Source: Asterias rubens (taxonomy: Eukaryota; Echinodermata; Asteroidea; Forcipulatida; Asteriidae). Taken from it: a DNA stretch of 64,000 nucleotides. A program made the translations under genes and the position numbers. Of this stretch, positions 10,902 to 19,690 are shown one piece after another; the stretch's first letter is position 1, and each line of letters begins with the position of its first letter. The stretch spans positions 13,943,119-14,007,118 of the forward strand of contig NC_047075.1 of the NCBI RefSeq assembly GCF_902459465.1, written 5' to 3'. The notes beneath the pieces were generated by a model. That model saw nothing but the letters and a program-made list of their open reading frames with translations, did not search any database and was not told where the DNA came from.

Positions 10902-11318
10902 TCAGCCAAAAGGGGTGTTGAATGTGGTGAGGTACGTAGATTGTTCATCTAGTTCGACATTCCAATAGCCGTTTCTGGCATCAAGCTTGCTAAACATTTT
11001 AGCACCGGATAGCTTAGGTGTGATTTCTTCGAGAGTAGGCACAGGGTAGTGATCTCTTTTGATGGCTCAGTTGAGGTCCTTGGGATCTAGACATAGGCGC
11101 AGTCGACCGTTTGCTTTCTCACGTATCACTAGTGAGTTAACCCAGTCTGTTGGCTTGGAAACTTTCATGACAATCGCTTTGGATTCCATCTCATCTAACT
11201 CTCCCTTAAGTTTATCTCTGATCTCCAAGGGAACCCTACGTGGTGGGTGTATAACCGGTCTGGCTTCCGGATCGAGAGTGATGTGGTATTTAATTCTCAA
11301 AGCAGCCAACAGTGCCAT
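10902..11318 (-). pseudogene. Gypsy reverse transcriptase N-terminal part, two in-frame stops
   Basis: The frame contains the start of RT (PEARPVIHPPRRVP, VIREKANGRLRLCLDPKDLN, then SKLDARNGYW and FNTPFG). It is cut by TGA at 11067-11069 and TGA at 10902-10904. Both are most simply CGA to TGA changes at CpG sites. The segment is out of frame with the gag-protease frame ending at 11290, so a single-base frameshift lies near 11295. Confidence 0.8.
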
Positions 11319-12888
11319 CGAAACAATCGGGATACATTTCGAGGAGGTCAGATTTACTCCCGATATTCGGCCTCTCGAGAAGTGGTGTATTTCTTTGGAT
11401 GTATTTTGGAGAACGATGTGGTGTTGGTGATTCAGTTCTCGTCACCGATGGGTCAGCGGAGTGAACGCGCTGACCGCTGCATGTATCTTTCGTGAGCTTT
11501 TCCTGTTGAAGTTGGACAGGATTATTTGTTTGCTCATTTTCCACCACAGTTGTTGTTTCCACTGCACAGTGTAGTGTGATCAAGTTCAGGGCTTGGCATG
11601 TCTTTAGGCCAAGGATTGCTGGGCCTGCTGCATCAGTGACATAGAAAACGCAGTTGTGCTTTGTGTCGTTGTACATGCAGGGAATTTTCACTGTGCCCAG
11701 TTGCTTGATTTTGGATCCGCCATATGCAGTGAGTGCCATTTTGCTTGTTTCCAGCGTGCTGGGCTCTGGATTTCCATTACTGTCCAATTTCTCTGGAAAA
11801 ATGATGCGAAAAAGATGGACTGGCAGAAGGTTGCTCTGAGCACCAGTGTCTACTTTGCACCGGAGCATGATTGGTTTTCTGCCTTTCTGGTTTATGCGTA
11901 ACTTTGCAAAAACTTCATCTCTCATGTCGTCGGATGAACCAATACTGCTGACTTCTATGGTGCCAATGGTGAGGTATTCATCAATAATTTCCTCTTCGTC
12001 AAGGTAATGCACTCGTCTGCGTGGAGATTTGTGGGGAGGTTTGCGTTTTGGGGGTTTCCCAGATCTGCATACCGATTGCCAGTGGTTCTCTTTCCCACAG
12101 TTTCGGCAAGTACTACCAAAGGCGGGGCAGTTGCTCTTTGGTTTTAGATCGTGCACCCGGCCGCAATTGTAGCATGTAGGCGGTTTGTTTCCTTTTCCTG
12201 GCTGTTTGGATCTGGTTGTGCGTGATGCGTTTATGGACTGTTCAGTCTTGCCGGCTGTGTTTGAGTTGCGGCTTGTTTCTGGTAGGGACTTGAGTTGATT
12301 TGTAGTTGCTTCATGGCTTCGAGCAACGTCGATGGCATCATTTAGCGTTAGTTTCTCGTCCCTTCCTATCAGCACTTTTTGTACGTCTTTGTGTGACGAA
12401 CCCCAGATCAACTGGTCAACAAGACGATCTTCCATTTCTTTGTCGTCTCTGTATTTGCATTTTACAGCTATGGTTTTCATCTTCGTTACAAAATCATCAG
12501 CTGCCTCATCGACGTTCTGTCGCATGTCTTGCAATTTGTATCGGTAGATACGATGGTTTGACCTTGGTTCCAAGTGTTTCTGGAAGCGGGACAGTAGCTT
12601 ATCTGGCTTTTTTCTGTCTTCCTCTTCTTCAAAGGTCCAGTTATTGTATTTATCTAAACCTTGTTCTCCTACCCATAGCAGGAGATTACTTGCTCTCTCT
12701 TCATCATTTGCTGATTTTAGTACGCTGCAAAACATTAGTTCACACTTTTGTTTGAACCTGGAGAACGTTGCCACAATATCTGGCGCTTCCCAGTCCATCT
12801 GGGGGGCTGAGACTGCAGAGCTGAACGCCATCGTAATGTATTGTATTATACAGTTTAGTATAACTAAAGTTCTCAGTTCTGTTTTCAA
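11290..12888 (-). CDS. gag: Gypsy Gag-protease
   Basis: The frame has 532 codons. The likely start is Met 20 (MAFSSAVSAPQ), because the preceding 19 residues look like leader sequence. Residues about 30-200 are the capsid-like Gag region. Residues 239-274 hold two zinc knuckles (CYNCGRVHDLKPKSNCPAFG, then CRNCGKENHWQSVC), a spacing seen in Mag/SURL elements. A basic linker follows, then an aspartic protease with DTGA near residue 348. The frame ends at TAA just after DCFDGTVG, where pol should continue. This is a decayed junction or frameshift, not a clean gene end. Confidence 0.85.
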   Translation of the reverse strand: MKTELRTLVILNCIIQYITMAFSSAVSAPQMDWEAPDIVATFSRFKQKCELMFCSVLKSANDEERASNLLLWVGEQGLDKYNNWTFEEEEDRKKPDKLLSRFQKHLEPRSNHRIYRYKLQDMRQNVDEAADDFVTKMKTIAVKCKYRDDKEMEDRLVDQLIWGSSHKDVQKVLIGRDEKLTLNDAIDVARSHEATTNQLKSLPETSRNSNTAGKTEQSINASRTTRSKQPGKGNKPPTCYNCGRVHDLKPKSNCPAFGSTCRNCGKENHWQSVCRSGKPPKRKPPHKSPRRRVHYLDEEEIIDEYLTIGTIEVSSIGSSDDMRDEVFAKLRINQKGRKPIMLRCKVDTGAQSNLLPVHLFRIIFPEKLDSNGNPEPSTLETSKMALTAYGGSKIKQLGTVKIPCMYNDTKHNCVFYVTDAAGPAILGLKTCQALNLITLHCAVETTTVVENEQTNNPVQLQQEKLTKDTCSGQRVHSADPSVTRTESPTPHRSPKYIQRNTPLLERPNIGSKSDLLEMYPDCFDGTVGCFEN

Positions 12889-12969
12889 CGTTTTGTTTAC
12901 GTGAGCAAAAACGGCAAGAAAATCACACTTTTATTGAGATGATGACTTTGTTTTGCTACTCACATAACT

Positions 12970-12996
12970 CTTCAGTTTACCGCTGCCACCATGTAA
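12970..12996 (-). other. Primer-binding region of gypsy element
   Basis: Directly after the 5' LTR on the minus strand comes TTACA and then TGGTGGCAGCGGTAAAC. The TGG start fits pairing with a tRNA 3' CCA. I cannot assign the tRNA. Confidence 0.55.
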
Positions 12997-13161
12997 TGCC
13001 TCCTGCTGGCATTTAGAGAGAGAGGGACTCAGCTTGTATCATGAACTTTGGTAGTTTTAATCACGTTAACACTTGGCTGCCATCTCGATGGAAAGGTACA
13101 TGAGTAGGGGTTAGACTCTAGAGGGCGCTAGTCCTGTATGTACGCATGTGTGAATGTGACA
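12997..13161 (-). repeat. 5' LTR of gypsy element
   Basis: It is 165 bp and matches the 3' LTR except for one T/C substitution and two fewer bases in the AGAGAG run. On the minus strand it should hold the promoter, but no TATA box is evident. Confidence 0.9.
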
Positions 13162-13637
13162 ATGAATATGAAAAATCCAAGGATACAATGGCCCTATAGA
13201 GTGTAGTTTGGCTAGAAAAAAACTCAGATTTCAGAAGACAAAATAATTTGCCAAAAATAAGTTATTATACTATCACTAGTCATGATGGGCTCATGTGTGC
13301 GCGTTATTTGTGCGTGCGTGCGTGCGTGTGTGCATGTTTGAAGTGACCATTATTCATTTAAATCTTCTGCTTTTCTACACTGATCCAATAAACCTCTCAG
13401 CCAAAAAGAAATCTTTAAATTTATGTTCGAGGTCCAGCTTTGTAAACATATTGTAATTGTTGCAGTCGCATCTTGGTAAGCCTTCACATCATCTCAAGCT
13501 ATTTATATGCAAAACTATTTCTCTGATGATACTTTTGATGATACATACTTTTATTAAATTATTTATAAACAGACAGTAAGCTTTCAGACTGAACTGAATT
13601 ATTTTCTTTTTAATCATTAAATATAAAAAGTCATATC
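13162..13637. other. Noncoding spacer with TGCG microsatellite
   Basis: It lies between the gypsy 5' LTR and the BEL/Pao fragment. A short (TGCG)n run is near 13310-13330. No LTR or reverse transcriptase of the BEL element remains here. Confidence 0.5.
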
Positions 13638-15431
13638 ATGTCTTTAACCTACATACTACAACCAGAGGAGACAGATCCCGAGGTGAAGAAAGCTGTAGTC
13701 TACGCGACCCGTGTTTTGGATGCAAACAACAAGTTCCCTGACCATTTTGAGAAGTCACGATTTGATCGGTTCTCCAGTTGGCATCGTGCAAAGAAGGCTG
13801 TTGCTATATGTCTGAAGTTCAAGACGAGGCTTCACCAAAGAAATCCCCAAGGTTTGTCTAAGGTGGTTGACATTCATCCATCACCGAGAGTAATCATCCA
13901 GGTGTCTGAGATGAAGAAAGCAGAGATAGAAATTCTCAAAAAAGTCCAGTATGAGCACTTCAAGAATGAAGTTGAAATTCTCCAACAGCTCGGAACAAGA
14001 GGAGAGTTCACAACGAGAGAGTTAGCTCGGAAACGTAACCAGAGTCTCAAAGCGACTAGTTCTCTCTTCAGACTTGACCCATTCCTTGACGATGGTGGTT
14101 TGATTCGAGTAGGTGGACGGATTGAAAGAGCCAATGTGTCATCAGAGTTGAAACATCCAGTCATCTTGCCTCGCAAAGATCACATCTCTGAGTTAGTGAT
14201 AAGGCATCACCATGAGAAAGTGCATCACATGGGTAGATGTACTACACACAACGAGATGCGCCAGAGAGGGTACTGGGTAATCGGCGGATCAGCAGCAGTT
14301 TCAAGCTACATCGCTTCATGTGTAACATGTCGAAAGCTCCGTAGACCTCTGCAGAAGCAGAAAATGGCTGAGTTACCAGAGGACCGACTTCAACCTGCGC
14401 CCCCGTTTTTGTACTGTGCTGTGGACTATTTTGGTCCATTCTTCATCAGGGAGAGACGAAGCGAAGTGAAACGCTGGGGTGCACTGTTTACCTGTATGGC
14501 GTCCCGAAGTGTCCATCTAGAAACAGCGAATTCCCTTACTGCTAGCTCCTTCATCAACGCCCTGAGTAGATTTCAAAGCCGAAGAGGGCCCATCCGTCAG
14601 TTGCGCTGTGATCAAGGAACTACCTTCGTTGGTGCCCGTAATGAATTGAAGGATGCACTAGCAGACATGGACCAAAACAGAGTAAGAGAGTACCTCCTGG
14701 AGTCTGACTGTGAATGGATCCCCTTCAAAATGAACACTCCGCACTCGAGCCACATGGGTGGTGTATGGGAGCGGCAGATAGGCACGGTACGTAGTATACT
14801 TTCATCTCTTTTCCTGAAGTCTGGAAGTCAGCTGGACGATGAAGCCTTCCGAACCCTTATGACCGAGATAGAATGCATCATTAACTCAAGGCCTCTCACG
14901 ACTGTCAATCTGTGTTCTCCAGACGCCCCCGAACCGCTAACTCCAAATCACTTGCTAACCATGAAGCCCAAGGTTGTACTGCCCCCGCCCGGAAGATTCC
15001 AGAAGGAAGACGTGTACTCGCACAAGTGGTGGAAAAGAGTACAGTATCTGGCTAACGAGTTCTGGGTGAGATGGAGGAAAGAGTTTTTGCACAACCTACA
15101 GGAACGCAAGAAGTGGACCAAGCCCGAGCGGAACATCCAGAAAGGAGACGTTGTCATATCCAAGGAGACCGACACAACCCGTAACCAGTGGCCCCTTGCT
15201 CGAGTGATCGATACTTATCCTAGTAAAGACGACAAGGTGAGGACCGTCAAGCTGTTGATGGCAGATGGTGAACGAGACAGCCAGGGAAGGCGTAAGCGCC
15301 CTCCATCTATCCTCGATAGACCAATTCACAAGTTGGTACTCTTGGTTCCTACCCAGGACAAATGTCTACTTCAGAAGACCAGAGACGTCCCCGACGAAGA
15401 GCCAACACGGACCACTACCTTGACTAAGTGA
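13638..15431 (+). CDS. BEL/Pao retrotransposon integrase region, 5'-truncated pol
   Basis: This 597-codon open frame covers the post-RNase H linker, the zinc-binding integrase N-terminus (HHHEKVHHMG, then CVTCRK), the catalytic core and the C-terminal domain found in BEL/Pao pol. The core has D in CAVDYFGPF (about 262), D in RCDQGTTF (about 323) and E in GGVWERQIG (about 377), so the DDE triad is present. The tail has the conserved GDVV..W.LARV.. region. Gag, protease, RT and RNase H are absent upstream, so it cannot retrotranspose alone. The Met start is simply the first in frame. An intact frame suggests either a recent insertion or, less likely, retention by the host. Confidence 0.85.
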   Translation: MSLTYILQPEETDPEVKKAVVYATRVLDANNKFPDHFEKSRFDRFSSWHRAKKAVAICLKFKTRLHQRNPQGLSKVVDIHPSPRVIIQVSEMKKAEIEILKKVQYEHFKNEVEILQQLGTRGEFTTRELARKRNQSLKATSSLFRLDPFLDDGGLIRVGGRIERANVSSELKHPVILPRKDHISELVIRHHHEKVHHMGRCTTHNEMRQRGYWVIGGSAAVSSYIASCVTCRKLRRPLQKQKMAELPEDRLQPAPPFLYCAVDYFGPFFIRERRSEVKRWGALFTCMASRSVHLETANSLTASSFINALSRFQSRRGPIRQLRCDQGTTFVGARNELKDALADMDQNRVREYLLESDCEWIPFKMNTPHSSHMGGVWERQIGTVRSILSSLFLKSGSQLDDEAFRTLMTEIECIINSRPLTTVNLCSPDAPEPLTPNHLLTMKPKVVLPPPGRFQKEDVYSHKWWKRVQYLANEFWVRWRKEFLHNLQERKKWTKPERNIQKGDVVISKETDTTRNQWPLARVIDTYPSKDDKVRTVKLLMADGERDSQGRRKRPPSILDRPIHKLVLLVPTQDKCLLQKTRDVPDEEPTRTTTLTK

Positions 15432-16044
15432 ACTGTTTACCGTAAGATTGATTGATAAGCCATGGCTTAAAAATTCCTTACTGATGCTGCGCTAAGTGTA
15501 TAACTGATGCTGCGCACAGTTGAGGAGCCATGTCACTGCAGCAGTTTGTGCAGTGAGTTTCGCTTATTCATGTGTATTACCTTTAAGTTGTATTTAATAT
15601 GTACCCATTTTGCAGTGCATGACCTTTAAGCCAAGTAGCCTAGTGACAGTGCATTAAGGTCATCCTGTGTATGCTAATGAGGTCAACGTCCCCCACAGCC
15701 CCACACAGAGTACATGTGTGTGTTATGTTACATGCAGCCCATGCAGCCCATGCTTGCCCCATCCCACAGCATTCCATTGTGCAGCCTTTTTACATTACAT
15801 GTGGTTGTTTTTAAAATGATAGTTCCAGCTTTTCAGAAGTATTTCTCAAGTTCTCTATAATTTCATCCAGTGTAGAAAGCCCAATTCGATTGTATCTTGA
15901 CCATTGCAACACAAGCTTCAGTTTGACAAGTGTCTTCATTTGCTTCAGTTATGTTGTTTGGTTATGAATACTCAATCCTTTGGACTGTAGAGACTTTAAA
16001 AGTATGACGAAACTCCTTGGTGTTTAAGTAAATGCCAAGGCAGC
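15432..16044. other. BEL/Pao 3' flank, possible LTR remnant
   Basis: A short direct duplication (ACTGATGCTGCGC) lies at about 15480-15520. A 3' LTR could lie here, but with no upstream partner the borders cannot be set. The stretch ends where the Helentron-like unit array begins. Confidence 0.35.
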
Positions 16045-17188
16045 CACACACGTTAACTGTCAGGCAGCCATCATATGTGTGAAGTTTCAGATCAATGACG
16101 TCATCGGGGGTCACGTGACGCAGCCTTAAAGGTGCACTTTTTGAACTAATATAACTCCAGAAGTGATTATGCGATCATGTTGAAACTTGGTAAGTTGTTG
16201 GATATTGACAAGTTCTTTACAAATGTGAAATGACGTAATGATGACGTCATCAAATGATTTTTTATGTTTTCTTCCATTTTTGCACCTTTAATTTTTTGTT
16301 ATTTGTCTGTTTCAGTACTCGCAATTTTTTGCATAGTTCCGAAAAAGCAATTGCAATGAAACTTTCAGGGATTGAAGGTTATGGTGCAATAATGATCCTA
16401 AAGCAAGGATGTCATGATGACCTCATCACTGGTCACGTGACGTCATCTTAAAGGTGTTTTATGTTAAATGTTTGAAAATCTATATCAAATCAGCCAAACG
16501 AGACCGTAGGTTTCTGTTTGCGGGATGTGGTAGGGATAAATTGGGTCTTCATTTTGTTTCGTGTGCGTGACCTCACATGACCTCTACTTCCGGTTGAAAC
16601 GGGCAAAAAACGGAAGTGCCCTGTAACTCAAAATGGTAAAAGTTATGAAGTTGCTTTCCAAGGAGGTAAGTGTCTAGCAAGGGTGGGGAGTTAAAAAAAA
16701 ATTATGATGACGTCACAAATTGCAATAGCGCCCTCTAGCGGCAGGTTGAAAAATTGTCAAAATGGACTTTATCAAGATGTCTGTGGTGAAGTTTTTTGTA
16801 ATCACTTCAAATTTTACACACACGTTAACTGTCAGACAGCCATCAAATGTGTGAAGTTTCAGATCAATGACGTCATCGGGGGTCACGTGACGCGGCCTTA
16901 AAGGTGCACTTTTTGAACTAATATTACTCCCTAAGTGATTATGCGATCATGTTGAAACTTAGTAAGTTGTTGGATATTGACAAGTTCTTTTGAAATGTGA
17001 AATGACGTCATGATGACGTCATCACATGATTTTTTATGAATTTTTCCATTTTTGCACCTTTAAGTCATAAAATGCTATCCGAACATGGTATAATCCAAAT
17101 TATTTTTTTTAATAGGCTGGATTGGTCATAACTACTTTTATGCAAAGAGAATTTCAAATTAAGTGGACAAAATTGAAAATTTTCTTAA

Positions 17189-17230
17189 CGAAACAGCTCT
17201 GCATTTGTGCACAAATGCAATCATGTCTAG
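17189..17230 (+). other. Helitron-like 3' terminus (hairpin plus CTAG)
   Basis: CGAAACAGCT at 17189-17198 is the complement of the 5' start word AGCTGTTTCG. The perfect 18-bp palindrome GCATTTGTGCACAAATGC follows at 17201-17218. Eight bases later comes CTAG (17227-17230), then T. A hairpin followed shortly by CTRR and T is the classical Helitron 3' end. Confidence 0.7.
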
Positions 17231-18060
17231 TTGATTTTGTTTTTATTTGTCTGATTCAGTACTCGCAATTTTTTGCATAGTTCCCAAAGAGCAATTGCAA
17301 TGAAACTTTCAGGGATTGAAGGTTATGGTGCAATAATGATCCTAAAGCAAGGATGTCATGATGACATCCTCAGCGGTCACGTGACGTCATCTTAAAGGTG
17401 TTTTATGTTAAATGTTTGAAAATCTATATCAAATCAGCCAAACGAGACCGTAGGTTTCTGTTTGCGGGATGTGGTAGGGATAAATTAGGTCTTCATTTTG
17501 TTTCGTGTGCGTGACCTCACATGACCTCTACTTCCGGTTGAAACGGGCAAAAAAACGGAAGTGCCCTGTAACTCAAAAGTGATAAAAGTTATGAAGTTGC
17601 TTTCCAAGGACGGAAGTGTCTAGCAAGGGTGGGCAGTTCAAAAAAAATATTGATGACGTCACAAATTGCAACAGCGCCCTCTAGCGGCAGGTTGAAAACT
17701 CGTCAAAATGGACTTTTTGAAGATGTGTGTGGTGAAGTTTTTTGTAATCACTTCAAATTTTACACACATGTTAACTGTCAGGCAGCCATCATATGTGTGA
17801 AGTTTCAGATCAATGACGTAATCGGGGGTCACGTGACGCGGCCTTAAAGGTGCACTTTTTGAACTAATATAATTCCCTAAGTAACTATGCGATCATGTTG
17901 AAACTTGGTAGGTTGTTAGATATTGGCAAGCTTTCGTGAATTGTGAAATGACGTCATGATAACGTCATCACATGAATTTTTATGATTTTTTCTATTTTTG
18001 CACCTTTAAATCATAAAATGCTATCTGAACATGGTATAATCCAAATTATTTTTTTTAATT

Positions 18061-18149
18061 AGCTGTTTCGTAGCGAAGTGCAGCGAAACAGCTCTTATTT
18101 TTGTTAAAGTTTTTTTAGCTGTTTCGTAGCGAAGCGCAGCGAAACAGCT
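18061..18149 (+). other. Two nested HINE-like 5' termini
   Basis: A 33-bp imperfect palindrome beginning AGCTGTTTCG and ending CGAAACAGCT occurs at 18061-18093 and again at 18117-18149, each followed by CTTRTTTTTGTTAAA. The first sits in a T-rich tract interrupting an older unit, consistent with insertion between two Ts. The second interrupts the first after only 56 bp. Confidence 0.65.
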
Positions 18150-19033
18150 CTTGTTTTTGTTAAAATTTTTTTTATTATTTTTTTTTTTTTATTTTTTTTT
18201 ATTTGTCTGTTTCAGTACTCGCAATTTTTTGCATAGTTCCCAAAGAGCAATTGCAATGAAACTTTCAGGGATTGAAGGTTATGGTGCATTAATGATCCTA
18301 AAGCAAGGATGTCATGATGACCTCATCACTGGTCACGTGACGTCATCTTAAAGGTGTTTTTTGTTAAATGTTTGAAAATCTATATCAAATCAGCCAAACG
18401 AGACCGTAGGTTTCTGTTTGCCGGATGTGGTAGGGATAAATTAGGTCTTCATTTTGTTTCGTGTGCGTGACCTCACATGACCTTTACTTCCGGTTGAAAT
18501 GGGCAAAAGACGGAAGTGCCCTGTAGCTCAAAATCAGTAAAAGTTATGAAGTTGCTTTCCAAGGACGTAAGTGTCTAGCAAGGGTGGGCAGTTCAAAAAA
18601 AATATTGATGACGTCACAAATTGCAACAGCGCCCTCTAGCGGCAGGTTGAAAACTCTTCAAAGTGGACTGTTTTAAGATGTGTGTGGTGAAGTTTTTTGT
18701 AATCACTGTAAATTTTACACACACGTTTACTGTCGGGCAAGCATCATACTTGTGAAGTTTCAGACCAATGGCGTCGTGGGGGGTCACGTGACGCGGCCTT
18801 AAAGGTGCACTATTTGAACTAATATAACTCCCGGAGGAATAATGCGATCGTGTTGGAACTTAGTAGCTTGTTAGATATTGGTAAGTTCTTGTGAATTGTG
18901 AAATGACGTTATGTTGACGTCATCACGTGAATTTTTATGATTTTTTAAAATTTTGGCACATTTAAGTCATCAATTGCTAACTGAGCATGGTTTAATCTGA
19001 ATAATTTTTTTATTTATGCCAGTTTGAGCAAAT

Positions 19034-19175
19034 AGGAGACTTTCCAACGCTAGGTGGCAGCAGACATACCGGGTAAATTTCCATTGTTTACGTAGTTCTG
19101 AACATGCGAATAATTCTGAGAACAATGGATTTACCCGGTAAGTCTGCTGCCCTCTGTCGTCCCAGAAAGTCTCCC
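19034..19175. mobile_element. 142-bp palindromic MITE in copy A
   Basis: GGAGACTTTC at the left is matched by GAAAGTCTCC at the right. Longer internal arms (GGCAGCAGAC, TACCGGGTAAAT, CCATTGTT) are also inverted. AT flanks both sides (19032-19033, 19176-19177). Related sequence near 19690 and 44210 lacks the insertion (GGGCAAACTGCTTT), which supports the borders. A 2-bp AT or TA duplication suggests a Tc1/mariner-type or similar MITE. Confidence 0.65.
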
Positions 19176-19690
19176 ATTGCTTTGAATACACAACAAACTT
19201 TATTTTTTTATTTTTTTTAATTGTCTGTTTCAGTGCTCATGATTTTTTGCAAAGTTCCTAAAGAGCATGCAATGAAACTTGGGATGGATGGTTATGGTGC
19301 AATAGTGACCCTAAAGCACTGATGTCATAATAACTTCATCACCGGTCACGTGAGGTCATCTTAAAGGTGTTTTATGTTAGAAAGTTTGAAAAACTAAATC
19401 AAATCAGCCAAAAGAGACCGTAGGTTTGTGTTTGCGGGATTGGGTAGGGAATACATTGTGGGGGTCACGTGACGCAACATTAAAGGTGCTCTTTTTGAAG
19501 TCGAATAACTCTTAAAGTAATAATGCGATTATGTTGAAAGTTAATAGGTTGTTAGATATTGGCAAGTTCTTGTACACTGTAAAATCACGTCGTGATGACG
19601 TATTTACGTGATTTTTTATGATTTGTTTAATTTTTTGCACTTTTAACTCACCAATTGCTAACTGAACATGGTATAATCTGAATTATTTTG

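Larger units (their letters stand above)
8362..13161 (-). mobile_element. Ty3/gypsy LTR retrotransposon, Mag group, defective
   Basis: A 4.8-kb element runs right to left: 5' LTR (12997-13161), primer-binding region, gag-protease, reverse transcriptase/RNase H, integrase, polypurine tract and 3' LTR (8362-8528). Short LTRs and a Gag with two zinc knuckles point to the Mag/SURL group. The LTRs differ by one substitution and a 2-bp indel, yet the coding region has two in-frame TGAs, two frameshifts and an integrase deletion. Flanking 5-mers (CTCAA and ATGAA) do not match well, so no clean target duplication remains. Confidence 0.9.
16728..18642. promoter_or_regulatory. Three CTCF-like cores in array A
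   Basis: GCGCCCTCTAGCGG occurs at 16728-16741, 17674-17687 and 18629-18642. Its complement CCGCTAGAGGGCGC fits the bilaterian CTCF consensus at all core positions, by recall of that consensus. All three face the same way, and each follows a TGACGTCAC word by about 15 bp. Binding is untested. Confidence 0.4.
16045..19690 (+). mobile_element. HINE-like array A (non-autonomous Helentron units)
   Basis: Repeated units of about 0.8-1.0 kb share the landmark CAGTACTCGCAATTTTTTGC near 16312, 17256 and 18213, with a decayed one near 19231. Units are rich in TGACGTCA, GGTCACGTGAC and GCGCCCTCTAGCGG. Termini inside the array look Helitron-like. One 3' end (17189-17230) has CGAAACAGCT, an 18-bp palindrome and CTAG. 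Two 5' ends (18061 and 18117) start AGCTGTTTCG. This inverted pair plus 3' hairpin is the layout of Helentron-associated HINEs. A recurrent 72-codon frame is conserved only because units are recent duplicates. Confidence 0.75.

Noticed and set aside
8357..13166. Target-site duplication of the gypsy element
   Set aside because: The flanking CTCAA and ATGAA agree at only three of five bases, so no duplication is claimed.
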